Made by a program: the position numbers and the translations under genes. DNA of 37,474 nucleotides, from contig JAHAYX010000056.1 of assembly GCA_018384365.1 (NCBI GenBank), positions 1-37,474 of the forward strand, given 5' to 3'. This stretch comes from Clostridiaceae bacterium (lineage in GTDB: Bacteria; Bacillota; Clostridia; Oscillospirales; QAMX01). The notes beneath the pieces are model-generated. The model was not told where the DNA came from. It saw only the letters and a program-made list of their open reading frames with translations, and searched no databases. Of this stretch, positions 24,760 through 32,907 are shown one piece after another (the stretch's first letter is position 1; each line of letters begins with the position of its first letter).

Positions 24760-25312
24760 GCAGGCCAAGGTGCTCCAGCAGGATTTTGATACCGATCAAA
24801 ATCAGAATGACGCCGCCGGCAACCTCTGCCTTGGACTTGAATTTCATGCCGAAGGTGACGCCGATGCGCATACCGATTACGGAGAACAGGAAGGTGATCA
24901 CGCCGATGAAGATCACTGCCGGGACAATGTCGACTGCGAGGAAGGCAAAGCTGATGCCGACCGCCAGCGCATCAATGCTGGTTGCAACGGCCAGCACAAC
25001 CATGGCGCGGAAGGCAAGGGAATCGGAACATTCCTCCGGATCGCCCCGCGATTCGCGGATCATGTTGATACCGATGATGCACAGCAGGAAGAAGGCAATC
25101 CAGTGATCCCATTTTGTAACGAAATCGCTGAGCTGTATGCCAAACAGATAGCCGAGCAGCGGCATTCCGGCCTGAAATCCGCCGAAATACAGACCGACAA
25201 TCAGGGCATCGCGCCAGCTCCATTTCCCCCGTGCCAGTCCTTTGCAGATTGCCACGGCAAAGGCGTCCATGGAAAGGCCCACCGCCGTGATAAAAAGTTC
25301 CGTGATACCCAT
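24749..25312 (-). CDS. mntP: Manganese efflux pump MntP
   Basis: This 187-aa protein has six hydrophobic segments in two related halves, each with the MntP signature: [14 protein letters not shown] near residue 13 and [15 protein letters not shown] near 109. The paired acidic residues in the membrane (Asp16, Asp113) are those expected to bind Mn2+. The acidic loop [12 protein letters not shown] separates the halves. It would export excess manganese. The ATG follows GAGGTGACAC. Its leader is only about 30 bases, too short for the yybP-ykoY manganese riboswitch often found before such genes, so another control is expected. The end overlaps dinB by 11 bp. Confidence 0.95.
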   Translation of the reverse strand: MGITELFITAVGLSMDAFAVAICKGLARGKWSWRDALIVGLYFGGFQAGMPLLGYLFGIQLSDFVTKWDHWIAFFLLCIIGINMIRESRGDPEECSDSLAFRAMVVLAVATSIDALAVGISFAFLAVDIVPAVIFIGVITFLFSVIGMRIGVTFGMKFKSKAEVAGGVILILIGIKILLEHLGLLNF

Positions 25313-25348
25313 GTGTCACCTCATAATGTAGTCGAAAACGTTCTTATA

Positions 25349-25377
25349 ATTCTATTCCAGAGGAAATGCTTTGTCAA
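25349..25377 (-). promoter_or_regulatory. Promoter of mntP
   Basis: On the minus strand TTGACA (25377-25372), 17 bases and TAGAAT (25354-25349). Confidence 0.65.
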
Positions 25378-25417
25378 GCACAGCTTTTTATGAAATAACG
25401 AAATGGAGAAGAGAACC

Positions 25418-25975
25418 ATGAATGTAATGCTGACTTCCTGCGGACTGGAAACAAAGTGTATCGAGCGGGCATTTCTGGCCATGCTGCCGAAATCCCCGGC
25501 CGATATCCGCGCGCTGTACATCCCGACTGCGGCAAATGACCCGGACGCCATTGAAGTTCTGCCCAAATGCCTGAACGATCTCCTGAAGATCGGGATAGCG
25601 CGCGAGAATATTACGGTTTATGACCTGTATGACGCACCCAAAACGCCGCTGGCGGCATTTTATGATGTGATTTACTTCTGCGGCGGCAGCACGCCTTATC
25701 TGCTGCGGAGAATCCGGGAGCGCGGCTTTGAGAAACCACTGGCGGAGTACATTGCATGCGATGGCGTTGTGCTGGGCGTCAGCGCGGGAAGCCGGATCTT
25801 CGCAGACGATCTGCCCGGTAATCTCGGTCTGCTCTCCTGCGGCCTGGATGTTCATTGTGCGGACGATTCCTGCATCCGTCCGGGCAGTTATCCCGTTGAG
25901 CGTGAGGAAAGAATCCGGCTGGGGAACCGGCAGGCGATTCTGGTAAAAGAGGACAGTCTGACAGTGATCGAATAA
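25418..25975 (+). CDS. Peptidase S51 / dipeptidase E-like protein
   Basis: The ATG at 25418 is preferred because GGAGAAGAG lies just upstream; an ATG five codons earlier lacks a ribosome site. The 185-aa protein has the class I amidotransferase-like fold of peptidase S51: LYIPTAAN near residue 33, YFCGGSTPYLL near 86, the nucleophile Ser122 in VVLGVSAGSRIF and a possible His146 in GLDVHC. Relatives include aspartyl dipeptidase PepE and cyanophycinase, but close Firmicutes homologues are uncharacterised. It is shorter than PepE (about 230 aa). It is divergent from mntP and ends at a strong bidirectional terminator. Confidence 0.85.
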   Translation: MNVMLTSCGLETKCIERAFLAMLPKSPADIRALYIPTAANDPDAIEVLPKCLNDLLKIGIARENITVYDLYDAPKTPLAAFYDVIYFCGGSTPYLLRRIRERGFEKPLAEYIACDGVVLGVSAGSRIFADDLPGNLGLLSCGLDVHCADDSCIRPGSYPVEREERIRLGNRQAILVKEDSLTVIE

Positions 25976-26000
25976 CAAACCGGTCTGACGCAGAAGAAAG

Positions 26001-26035
26001 AAAAGAACAGGACTCATTTTGAGTCCTGTTCTTTT
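26001..26035. terminator. Bidirectional terminator between the S51 peptidase and holin genes
   Basis: A perfect 16-bp stem (AAAAGAACAGGACTCA against TGAGTCCTGTTCTTTT) with a 3-base loop. The holin stop codon (26014-26016) lies at the loop end of the left arm, so the last holin codons form half of the stem. Confidence 0.9.
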
Positions 26036-26442
26036 GTATGCCCGTTTTTATCGGTCTGCAGCTGCTTCAGCATGGAAATCAGTGCCTGCGGCTTTTGCAG
26101 TCCGCAGCGCCCCGCGTTTTCCAGGATGCTGAGGCCTTCATTGGCAATCAGAAAGCCGATTACGGCATTTTGCCCCATGCCGTTTAAGCCGATCAGAGCG
26201 TCTGCAATGTTGGCAACGCCGGCGAGGATCAGAAACAGCACTTTTTTCAGAATCCCGCGAAAGCCTACGGCGCTGGAGAGCTCGCGATTGATGATTGCCG
26301 CGATGACACCGCTGAGATAGTCCAGCACGATCATGGCAATCAGGGCATAAAGCCATTCATCCGCCGGCCCCCAGATCGTAACCGCCGCGCCGGCCAGCGC
26401 GGAACAGAGGAATTTCCAGACGGTTGCAAAGTTGAATTCCAT
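26014..26442 (-). CDS. Phage-type holin (toxin secretion/phage lysis holin family)
   Basis: The ATG at 26442 follows TTGGAGGTGAACGA; the frame extends much further up but without a ribosome site. The 142-aa protein has three to four hydrophobic segments (about residues 10-25, 30-52, 63-88, 92-110), the DYLSGVIAA phrase, and IANEGLSILENAGRCGLQKP near the end, which is the signature of the phage_holin_4_1/TcdE group. The C-terminus is charged. Such holins form membrane pores that release endolysins or, like TcdE, large toxins. No endolysin lies beside it, but its upstream element is shared with the GH25 muramidase gene at 15581. The last codons lie in the terminator stem. Confidence 0.92.
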   Translation of the reverse strand: MEFNFATVWKFLCSALAGAAVTIWGPADEWLYALIAMIVLDYLSGVIAAIINRELSSAVGFRGILKKVLFLILAGVANIADALIGLNGMGQNAVIGFLIANEGLSILENAGRCGLQKPQALISMLKQLQTDKNGHTKEQDSK

Positions 26443-26519
26443 TCGTTCACCTCCAATAAAAGTTGGAATCCGCAGCCTTCCTTTTGGAACGGCCTTATCA
26501 TACCATGCCGGCTGTCTGG

Positions 26520-26558
26520 CTGTCGTCCCGTCTTTTTCCCGCAAAATTCCCGCGGGGT
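26520..26558 (-). promoter_or_regulatory. Direct-repeat operator upstream of the holin, shared with the GH25 gene
   Basis: On the minus strand three direct repeats lie at exact 11-bp intervals: CGGGAA (26552-26547), CGGGAA (26541-26536) and CGGGAC (26530-26525). They are followed by GACAG and, 22 bases after the last repeat, by TATGAT (26502-26497). The last repeat ends 82 bases before the ATG, against 80 at the GH25 gene. The blocks GGAATTTTGCGGGAAAA and CGGGACGACAG are identical at both loci and four bases apart in each. Confidence 0.75.
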
Positions 26559-26707
26559 AAGGATGTGGAAACGACTGGTTTGCGGATTTTTGCGCAGTGT
26601 GATAAGATGACGGTGCGGCACGTTTGCCGCGGCCCGGAGTCCGTACCGCACGGCGCAGCAGAGGCAAAAATCCATAAAAACTTAAGAACTGCTTTCTGTG
26701 CCGCCGG

Positions 26708-26736
26708 TTGACTTGCCGGGACATTGGGTGTAAAAT
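26708..26736 (+). promoter_or_regulatory. Promoter of the methyltransferase-ecf-truA-cvpA cluster
   Basis: TTGACT (26708-26713), a 17-base spacer and TAAAAT (26731-26736), about 30 bases before the ATG. Confidence 0.7.
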
Positions 26737-26765
26737 AACATGATATCTAATATAATGGAGTAATT

Positions 26766-27632
26766 ATGTGGACGAGTGAAAGCTGGCAGGATTACGAATT
26801 GCTGGATACCTCCGGCGGGGAAAGACTGGAACGCTGGGGAAAGTATCTTCTGGTGCGTCCGGATCCGCAGGTGATCTGGCAGACGCCCCGCAGGCATCCG
26901 GGATGGAAGAAATTTGACGCACGATATATCCGTTCCAATAAAGGCGGGGGACAGTGGGAAAATGTCCGCCTGCCGGACGCATGGCAGATCCGCTATCGCG
27001 AGCTGTGCTTCAATATCAAACCGATGTCGTTTAAGCATACAGGGGTCTTCCCGGAGCAAGCGGCGAACTGGGATTTTGCTGCGGAACGTATCCGCGCGCG
27101 CGTGCGTGCGAAGCGTCCGATCCGGGTTCTGAACCTGTTTGCCTACACAGGCGCCGCAACGATCAATGCGGCGGCGGCGGGCGCAGAAGTGTGCCATGTG
27201 GACGCGGCGCGCGGAATGGGAGCCTGGGCGCGGGAAAACGCAAAGTCCTCGGGCCTGGAAAAGGCGCCGGTGCGCTGGCTTGTGGACGATTGTGCGGCCT
27301 TTGTCGCGCGGGAGCTCCGCCGCGGCCACCAGTATGATGCGATTATTATGGATCCGCCCTCCTATGGGCGCGGCCCGACCGGCCAGGTCTGGAAAATCGA
27401 GGACGATCTTTATGCTCTGGTGGAAATGACGCTGAAGCTTTTGTCGGACGACCCCTGTTTTGTGCTCATGAGCTCGTATTCAACAGGGCTGTCGCCGTCC
27501 GTCATGGGATATGTGCTCGCTTCGTGCAATCCGCGCGGGCGTGCCGAAATAGAATGTGAGGAACTGGGTCTTCCTGTCGCTTCGACAGGATATATGCTTC
27601 CCTGCGGGGCAAGCGCGAGGATGATATGGTAA
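26766..27632 (+). CDS. Class I SAM-dependent methyltransferase, RlmI/RlmK-related, without PUA domain
   Basis: This 288-aa protein has a small beta-rich N-terminal region (about residues 1-100) and a Rossmann methyltransferase domain. Motif I is VLNLFAYTGAATINAAAAGA with CHVDAARGM following, and motif IV is AIIMDPPSYGRGPTG, as in the RlmI/RlmK/RsmC-like RNA methyltransferases. An RNA substrate is likely but not shown. It lacks the PUA domain of the paralog at 14212. The ATG follows AATGGAGTAATT. The gene opens a tight plus-strand operon: the next gene, ecfA1, begins seven bases before its stop. Confidence 0.88.
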   Translation: MWTSESWQDYELLDTSGGERLERWGKYLLVRPDPQVIWQTPRRHPGWKKFDARYIRSNKGGGQWENVRLPDAWQIRYRELCFNIKPMSFKHTGVFPEQAANWDFAAERIRARVRAKRPIRVLNLFAYTGAATINAAAAGAEVCHVDAARGMGAWARENAKSSGLEKAPVRWLVDDCAAFVARELRRGHQYDAIIMDPPSYGRGPTGQVWKIEDDLYALVEMTLKLLSDDPCFVLMSSYSTGLSPSVMGYVLASCNPRGRAEIECEELGLPVASTGYMLPCGASARMIW

Positions 27633-28489
27633 CGGAAAAGGATTCAATACGGACAGAGGGCCTGAGCTATTCCTATAAAAATCAGGATCTTGCACCGGTT
27701 TCCGCTCTGCGGGAACTGGATATTACGATAAAACGCGGCGAATTTGTCGCAGTGGTCGGACATAACGGCTCCGGTAAGTCGACGTTTGCAAAGCATTTGA
27801 ATGCAATTCTGACGCCGGATATCGGCCGTGTGCTCGTCTGGGGCATGGATACGCGGGAAGAGGATCTCCTGTATGATATACGCCGCAGTACGGGCATGGT
27901 ATTCCAAAACCCGGATAACCAGATTGTGGCGACCGTGGTGGAGGAGGATGTGGCGTTTGCACCGGAAAATCTGGGTGTGCCGCCTGCGGAGATCCGCCGC
28001 AGAGTGGACGGCGCCCTGGAAGCGGTGGGCATGACGAAGTTTAAAAAGCACGCCACCTATCAGCTTTCGGGCGGCCAGAAGCAGCGCGTGGCAATCGCCG
28101 GCATTATCGCCATGCAGCCGGACTGCATTGTGCTGGACGAGCCGACCGCCATGCTGGATCCGGTCGGACGCCGTGAGATCATGCGGACGGTGCATAAACT
28201 GAACCGTGAACTGGGCATCACGGTCGTGCTGATCACCCACCACATGAACGAGGCGGCGGATGCCGACCGCGTGATCGTCATGTCAGACGGAAGGGTATTG
28301 ATGGATGGCACGCCGCGTGAAATTTTCAACCGCGCGGAGGAACTGATTGCGGCGGGACTGACCGTGCCGCAGCCGGTCGAGTTGCTGCGCCTGCTGAAGG
28401 CTGCGGGGATCGAGGTGCAGAGCGATGCGCTGACGCCGGAAGAATGTGCGGCTGTCATTTATGACCTGATGCAGAAGAATAAGGAGTAA
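27626..28489 (+). CDS. ecfA1: ECF transporter ATP-binding subunit EcfA1
   Basis: This 287-aa protein has the full ABC set: Walker A GHNGSGKST (residues 45-53), Q-loop VFQNPDNQIVA, signature LSGGQKQR (about 147-154), Walker B CIVLDEPTAMLD and the switch His in ITHHMNEA. The phrase FQNPDNQ is typical of EcfA1. With EcfA2 and EcfT it forms the shared energising module for vitamin-uptake S components. The start overlaps the methyltransferase end by seven bases. No S-component gene is in the window, as expected for a group II (shared-module) ECF system. Confidence 0.95.
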   Translation: MVTEKDSIRTEGLSYSYKNQDLAPVSALRELDITIKRGEFVAVVGHNGSGKSTFAKHLNAILTPDIGRVLVWGMDTREEDLLYDIRRSTGMVFQNPDNQIVATVVEEDVAFAPENLGVPPAEIRRRVDGALEAVGMTKFKKHATYQLSGGQKQRVAIAGIIAMQPDCIVLDEPTAMLDPVGRREIMRTVHKLNRELGITVVLITHHMNEAADADRVIVMSDGRVLMDGTPREIFNRAEELIAAGLTVPQPVELLRLLKAAGIEVQSDALTPEECAAVIYDLMQKNKE

Positions 28490-28495
28490 AACACG

Positions 28496-29356
28496 TTGAT
28501 TGAAGTCAGAAACCTGAGTTACACATACAGTAAAAATACGCCTTTTGAGCACAAGGCACTGGATAATATCAGTTTTAAGGCGGAAAGCGGCGAATTCATC
28601 GGCGTGATCGGTCACACGGGCTCGGGAAAATCCACGCTGATGCAGCAGCTGAACGGGCTTTTGAAGCCGGACGCCGGAACGGTTCTGCTGGATGGGCAGG
28701 ATATCTACGCAAAGGGCGTCAGCATGCGCAGCGTGCGCTCGCGCGTGGGACTCGTATTCCAGTATCCGGAATATCAGCTTTTCGAGGAAACGGTTTACCG
28801 GGACATCGCCTTTGGGCCGAAAAACATGGGCCTTTCCGAGGAAGAGGTGAAGGACCGCGTTTACGAAGCGGCGCGTTTTGTGGATTTCGATGAGGAAATC
28901 CTGAAAAAATCACCGTTTGAGCTCTCCGGCGGACAAAAGCGCCGCGCGGCGATTGCCGGCGTTTTGGCTATGCAGCCGGACGTGCTGGTGCTGGACGAGC
29001 CTACGGCCGGCCTTGACCCGTACAGCCGCGAGCGCCTGCTTGCACAGATCCGGGACTATCATGACCGTAAAAATGCAACCATCCTGCTGGTCACGCACAG
29101 CATGGAGGATATTGCCGCCACGGTTGGACGCATCATCGTGATGAACGAGTCGCGCATTCTGATGGACGGCACGCCGGAGCAGGTGTTTGCCCGCGCGGAG
29201 GAGCTGGTTGCGATCGGTTTGGATGTACCGCAGATTACGCACGTATTTATGGAGCTGGAGCGCAGGGGCGTTTCGGTCGGAACGTCCATTTACACGGTGA
29301 AATATGCCGCCAGACTCCTGACAGACCTTCTGAAAAAGGAGGGCGGCGCATGCTGA
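28496..29356 (+). CDS. ecfA2: ECF transporter ATP-binding subunit EcfA2
   Basis: This 286-aa protein starts with TTG, the only start that fits AAGGAG at 28481-28486 and the conserved N-terminus IEVRNLSYTYS. Walker A is GHTGSGKST (about residues 39-47), Q-loop FQYPEYQLFEETV (typical of EcfA2), signature LSGGQKRR, Walker B VLVLDEPTAGLD and switch THSMEDIA. It pairs with EcfA1. It lies six bases after ecfA1 and overlaps ecfT by seven. The rare start codon may lower its translation relative to ecfA1. Confidence 0.95.
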   Translation: MIEVRNLSYTYSKNTPFEHKALDNISFKAESGEFIGVIGHTGSGKSTLMQQLNGLLKPDAGTVLLDGQDIYAKGVSMRSVRSRVGLVFQYPEYQLFEETVYRDIAFGPKNMGLSEEEVKDRVYEAARFVDFDEEILKKSPFELSGGQKRRAAIAGVLAMQPDVLVLDEPTAGLDPYSRERLLAQIRDYHDRKNATILLVTHSMEDIAATVGRIIVMNESRILMDGTPEQVFARAEELVAIGLDVPQITHVFMELERRGVSVGTSIYTVKYAARLLTDLLKKEGGAC

Positions 29357-30156
29357 GAGATATTACACTGGGTCAGTATTTTCCGGGAGAGTCCGTCATC
29401 CACCGTCTGGATCCCCGCGTGAAGATTATTCTGACATTTTCCTATATCATCCTGCTGTTTGCCGCGAAGGGCATCGTGGGGTATGCCATTATGCTGGCCG
29501 TGCTCTGCACGGTGGTCGGCATTTCCGGCATCAAGGTGAGGGTTGTGCTGCGCAGCATGAAGCCGCTTCTCTTCATCATTGCTTTTACGGCAATTCTCAA
29601 TATGTTTTATACGCCCGGCGAGGAACTCTGGCGTTTCTGGATCTTCCGCATTACGCGGGAGGGCATTGAAACGGCGGTTTTTATGGCGCTGCGCATTGCC
29701 ATGCTGATCGCCGGCACGTTTGTACTTCTGACGTATACCACGTCGCCCATTATGCTGACAGACGGAATTGAAAGCCTGCTGCGTCCGCTGCAGAAGCTCC
29801 ATCTTCCGGTGCATGAGCTTGCCATGATGATGACGATTGCGCTGCGCTTTATTCCGACGCTGATTGAAGAAACGGACAAGATTATTTCTGCGCAGAAAGC
29901 GCGCGGCGCGGACTTTGAAACCGGCAATCTGCTGCAGCGCGCCAAGGCTCTTGTGCCGATTCTGGTGCCGCTCTTTGTCAGCGCGTTCCGCCGGGCGGAC
30001 GAATTGGCCATTGCCATGGAGTGCCGTTGTTACCGCGGCGGCGAAAGCCGCACGCGGCTGAAGGAACTGCGCATGACGAGGCTTGACTACGGTGCGCTTG
30101 CCTGTACGGCGGCGGTTACCGTCCTGATTGTGCTTTCCAGGGTGTTCCCGCTATGA
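29350..30156 (+). CDS. ecfT: ECF transporter transmembrane subunit EcfT
   Basis: This 268-aa membrane protein has about five to six hydrophobic segments and begins with the EcfT-typical LGQYFPGESVIHRLDPRVKII. The cytoplasmic coupling helices carry KARGADFETGN and ECRCYRGGESRTRL, which hold the Ala-Arg-Gly type motifs (ARG, and CRGG-like RCYRGGE) that dock on the two ATPases. It starts inside the end of ecfA2 (GGAGGGCGGCGC before the ATG) and overlaps truA by four bases, so translation is coupled. Confidence 0.95.
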   Translation: MLRDITLGQYFPGESVIHRLDPRVKIILTFSYIILLFAAKGIVGYAIMLAVLCTVVGISGIKVRVVLRSMKPLLFIIAFTAILNMFYTPGEELWRFWIFRITREGIETAVFMALRIAMLIAGTFVLLTYTTSPIMLTDGIESLLRPLQKLHLPVHELAMMMTIALRFIPTLIEETDKIISAQKARGADFETGNLLQRAKALVPILVPLFVSAFRRADELAIAMECRCYRGGESRTRLKELRMTRLDYGALACTAAVTVLIVLSRVFPL

Positions 30157-30899
30157 ATATCCGTCTGACACTCAACTATCTGGGTACCGCGTATCACGGC
30201 TGGCAGCGCCAGCAGAACGCCGTTACCATACAGCAGACGCTGGAGGATGCCTTTGCCTCGTTGACGGGTGTGCATACGCCGTTTATCGGCTGCGGCCGCA
30301 CGGACGCAGGCGTCCATGCGCGCGGCTATGTTGCCAATACCCGTGCAGAAACGGGCATCCCGCTGGAAAAACTGCCGCTTGCGTTAAACGCACGTCTGCC
30401 GCGGGACATCTCCGTCTTTGCCGCCGAGGCTGCGCCGGAGGAGTTTCATGCCGTATTCTCCTGTACGGCAAAGGAATATACGTATACGATCCAGAACGGC
30501 CGCGTCCGCGACCCGTTTCTGAATGACCGCACCATGTTCATTCCCGCGCCGCTGGACGTGGAAAGGATGCAGGCCTGTTCGGCGGAATTTTTGGGCGAGC
30601 ACGATTTCTCCGCCGTGCGCTCGCTCGGCAGCAATGTTTCCACCACGGTGCGCACGGTGTATGACTGTGAGGTCGCGGCGCAGGGAAGCCTGATCACGAT
30701 CCGCATCAAGGCGAGCGGGTTTCTCTATAACATGGCACGCGCCATGGCAGGCACACTGGTGTATGCGGGGCTTGGAAAACTTGCCCCCGGCGATATAGCA
30801 GAGATTTTACAAAGTGGAGACCGGCGTCTGGCCGGCCCGACACTGGAGGCCGGAGGACTGTGCATGACCGGCGTCTGGTATGAAAAAGGATCAGTATGA
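30153..30899 (+). CDS. truA: tRNA pseudouridine(38-40) synthase TruA
   Basis: This 248-aa protein has the usual TruA length. The catalytic Asp51 lies in GCGRTDAGVHARG. N-terminal LNYLGTAYHGWQRQ and the later RIKASGFLYNMARAMAGTL are strongly conserved. It modifies positions 38-40 of the tRNA anticodon arm. It directly follows ecfT with a four-base overlap, the arrangement common in Firmicutes, and overlaps the next gene by four bases. Confidence 0.96.
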   Translation: MNIRLTLNYLGTAYHGWQRQQNAVTIQQTLEDAFASLTGVHTPFIGCGRTDAGVHARGYVANTRAETGIPLEKLPLALNARLPRDISVFAAEAAPEEFHAVFSCTAKEYTYTIQNGRVRDPFLNDRTMFIPAPLDVERMQACSAEFLGEHDFSAVRSLGSNVSTTVRTVYDCEVAAQGSLITIRIKASGFLYNMARAMAGTLVYAGLGKLAPGDIAEILQSGDRRLAGPTLEAGGLCMTGVWYEKGSV

Positions 30900-32137
30900 A
30901 ATTTTCAGTCAGGAAAAACTTCATAGAGGGAACGCATGAAGACCGCCGCCTGTATCTCACACGCGCAGCGCAGCGTATCGTCATCCTTTTAGCGGTTGCC
31001 GCGGCCGTTTTAGGCATTTATTATTTCCGGAACGACATTTCTGCCTGGTTCCGGGAGATCCAGGCGCGCCAACAGGCGGATGAAAAGCCTTCCTCTTCGA
31101 CTTACAGCCGCATTGCCTTTGAACCGGACAGCGAAAACGTCTATGCCTTGTTCGGCGAGAGCCTTGCCGTGATCAACAAGGGCAACTTCAAGCTGTACGG
31201 CACGGACGGTACGGAACAGCTTGCGCTGCAGCTGAGTTACAGCCGCCCGGCGCTTTGCGTGAGCGACGAACAGATCATTGCCTATGACCGGGGCGGCACC
31301 AATCTGACGGTGGCCGGCCAGACGGCCCTGATCGGCTCGCTGGAGATTCCCGGGAAGATTATTTCCGTTGAGGCAAACAGCAGCGGCTATTTCACCGTGA
31401 CGCATGAGGACGCGCGCTACCGCGCCGTGGTATCGGTCTATGATAACCGTCAGAATCTGGTTTATCAGTGGCAGACCTCCGAGTATTATGTCATGCGCGC
31501 ATCCCTGGCGCCGGACGGAAAAACCATGACGGCGACCGCCTATACGCAGGATGACGGAAATTTTATTTCCAGAATGTTTTATTTTGATTTGAACCGCAGC
31601 GATTCCTACCGGGCGTCGGCGGATATCACCGGCACAATCGTGACGAATACCTATTACATAGCAAATGATACCCTCTGTCTGGTCGGGGACGACCGGGCGG
31701 TTGTGACGGATATTGACGGAAACGTTTTATACGAATATGCGTATGGAAACGACATGATCAAAACCGGCGCTGCGGCGGAGAGCTATGTGGTGCTGACGAT
31801 GCTGGACCGCACCTCCGGACTCGGCGCGAAGGTTGTATTGTTTGCGCCGGATGCGGAAAGCGCGCTTGTAGCGAATACCAACGATGATATCCGCAAAATG
31901 TCGGCCTGCGGGGACTATGTTGCCGTGCTTTACACACAAGGCGTGCAGCTTTTCAGCGGCTCTCTGGAGCCGTTGAGCGCGGAGGTGGATGTTTCCCAGG
32001 TGCGTGATATTCTGGTCAGTGAAGAGGGCAGAGTGCTCCTGATTTATGCGTCGGACGCAGGCTATGTCGATCTGCTGTCCGCATTTGCAAACAAGCCTGT
32101 ATCAGGCGCTGACGGCGGCGAAACGGAGGGCAAATGA
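30896..32137 (+). CDS. DUF5711-type membrane-anchored beta-propeller-like protein
   Basis: This 413-aa protein has a short basic N-terminus, one membrane helix (about residues 27-47, IVILLAVAAAVLGIYYF) and a long outside domain of repeated short beta strands. Recurrent patterns such as GNFKLYGTDG, SVYDNRQNLVYQW, TDIDGNVLYEY and VQLFSGSLEP suggest a beta-propeller. It matches the DUF5711 proteins found in Clostridia; their function is unknown. It overlaps truA and cvpA by four bases each, so it is translationally coupled to both. The link to CvpA suggests an envelope or sporulation-related role, which is inference only. Confidence 0.8.
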   Translation: MKFSVRKNFIEGTHEDRRLYLTRAAQRIVILLAVAAAVLGIYYFRNDISAWFREIQARQQADEKPSSSTYSRIAFEPDSENVYALFGESLAVINKGNFKLYGTDGTEQLALQLSYSRPALCVSDEQIIAYDRGGTNLTVAGQTALIGSLEIPGKIISVEANSSGYFTVTHEDARYRAVVSVYDNRQNLVYQWQTSEYYVMRASLAPDGKTMTATAYTQDDGNFISRMFYFDLNRSDSYRASADITGTIVTNTYYIANDTLCLVGDDRAVVTDIDGNVLYEYAYGNDMIKTGAAAESYVVLTMLDRTSGLGAKVVLFAPDAESALVANTNDDIRKMSACGDYVAVLYTQGVQLFSGSLEPLSAEVDVSQVRDILVSEEGRVLLIYASDAGYVDLLSAFANKPVSGADGGETEGK

Positions 32138-32844
32138 ATTACGGACTGTTGATTGACGTTATTCTGATTGCACTTTTTGTGGGGTGTGTATATCTCTGCG
32201 CGCGGAGCGGGCTGATTAAAACGGTTGCCACACTGCTTGCAGTGGTTGTGGCGGTGGGTTCTGCCTATTTCATCGCGCAGCGTCTTTCGCCCTATGTGGC
32301 GCGGGCGGTGGTGAACCCGTTGATCGAGCGTACGCTGGAGCGTTCTTTTGAAAAACATATGACGGAGGATACGCTCGGTGCGCTGGACTCTGCCATGGAT
32401 ACGGTGGACGGCCTGATCGCAAAAATTCAGGAAAAGTTCTTCACGGATGAAGAAAATCAGGAAGCTGCTGCCGGTGAACCGGAAGAAGAGGAAAAGGAAA
32501 GTCTCTTCAGCGACACCGAAACGGTTGCCCGGAAGATTACGGATATTGTGGGCGGCGCGCTGACGGCCGTGCTGCTGTTTTTCCTGTTCTATGCGCTGAT
32601 CCTGGCGGTCCTGCGGGTGCTGATTGATTCACTTTCCTTCCTGGGACGGATGCCGATTATAGGCCCGGTCAATACGCTGCTCGGCTTGATTCTCGGCATT
32701 TTCGCCGGATATGCGCTGATTGCCTTCCCCATCTGGGCGGTTTGCCGCCTGGTGCCCTCGGTGCTGGGCGATGTGCAGCTTTTCAGCCCCGAAACGCTGG
32801 AAAAAAGCCGCGTGGTGGCCTTTGTGATCGGCAGACTTGGATAA
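32134..32844 (+). CDS. CvpA-family membrane protein
   Basis: This 236-aa protein has CvpA-like membrane segments: residues about 3-22, 28-48, and two more at about 145-170 and 180-205. The characteristic charged turn is CARSGLIKTVA. The central region (about 70-135) is hydrophilic and strongly acidic (GEPEEEEKES), longer than in classical CvpA of about 160-180 aa. CvpA proteins are linked to colicin V export and envelope integrity, with the mechanism unclear. It overlaps the DUF5711 gene by four bases. The helicase gene starts 63 bases later with no clear promoter between. Confidence 0.82.
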   Translation: MNYGLLIDVILIALFVGCVYLCARSGLIKTVATLLAVVVAVGSAYFIAQRLSPYVARAVVNPLIERTLERSFEKHMTEDTLGALDSAMDTVDGLIAKIQEKFFTDEENQEAAAGEPEEEEKESLFSDTETVARKITDIVGGALTAVLLFFLFYALILAVLRVLIDSLSFLGRMPIIGPVNTLLGLILGIFAGYALIAFPIWAVCRLVPSVLGDVQLFSPETLEKSRVVAFVIGRLG

Positions 32845-32907
32845 ACACTCTGTTTGCGGATTGTTTGACAGGCTCAAATGATTCGCGCCTGACGCCGGGA
32901 GGTGTGT

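Larger units (their letters stand above)
26443..26765. other. 323-bp divergent intergenic region between the holin and methyltransferase genes
   Basis: No credible gene is present. It contains the holin operator (26520-26553) with TATGAT (26502-26497, minus strand), and the methyltransferase promoter (26708-26736). The stretch 26580-26700 shows nothing I can name. Confidence 0.6.

Noticed and set aside
25313-25402. A yybP-ykoY manganese riboswitch before mntP
   Set aside because: The predicted leader is only about 30 bases and the whole divergent gap is about 100 bases, too short for the aptamer.
15409-26765. A prophage explaining the muramidase and holin
   Set aside because: The genes between them are ordinary chromosomal genes; there is no integrase, terminase, capsid, portal or tail gene, and no attachment repeats were seen.
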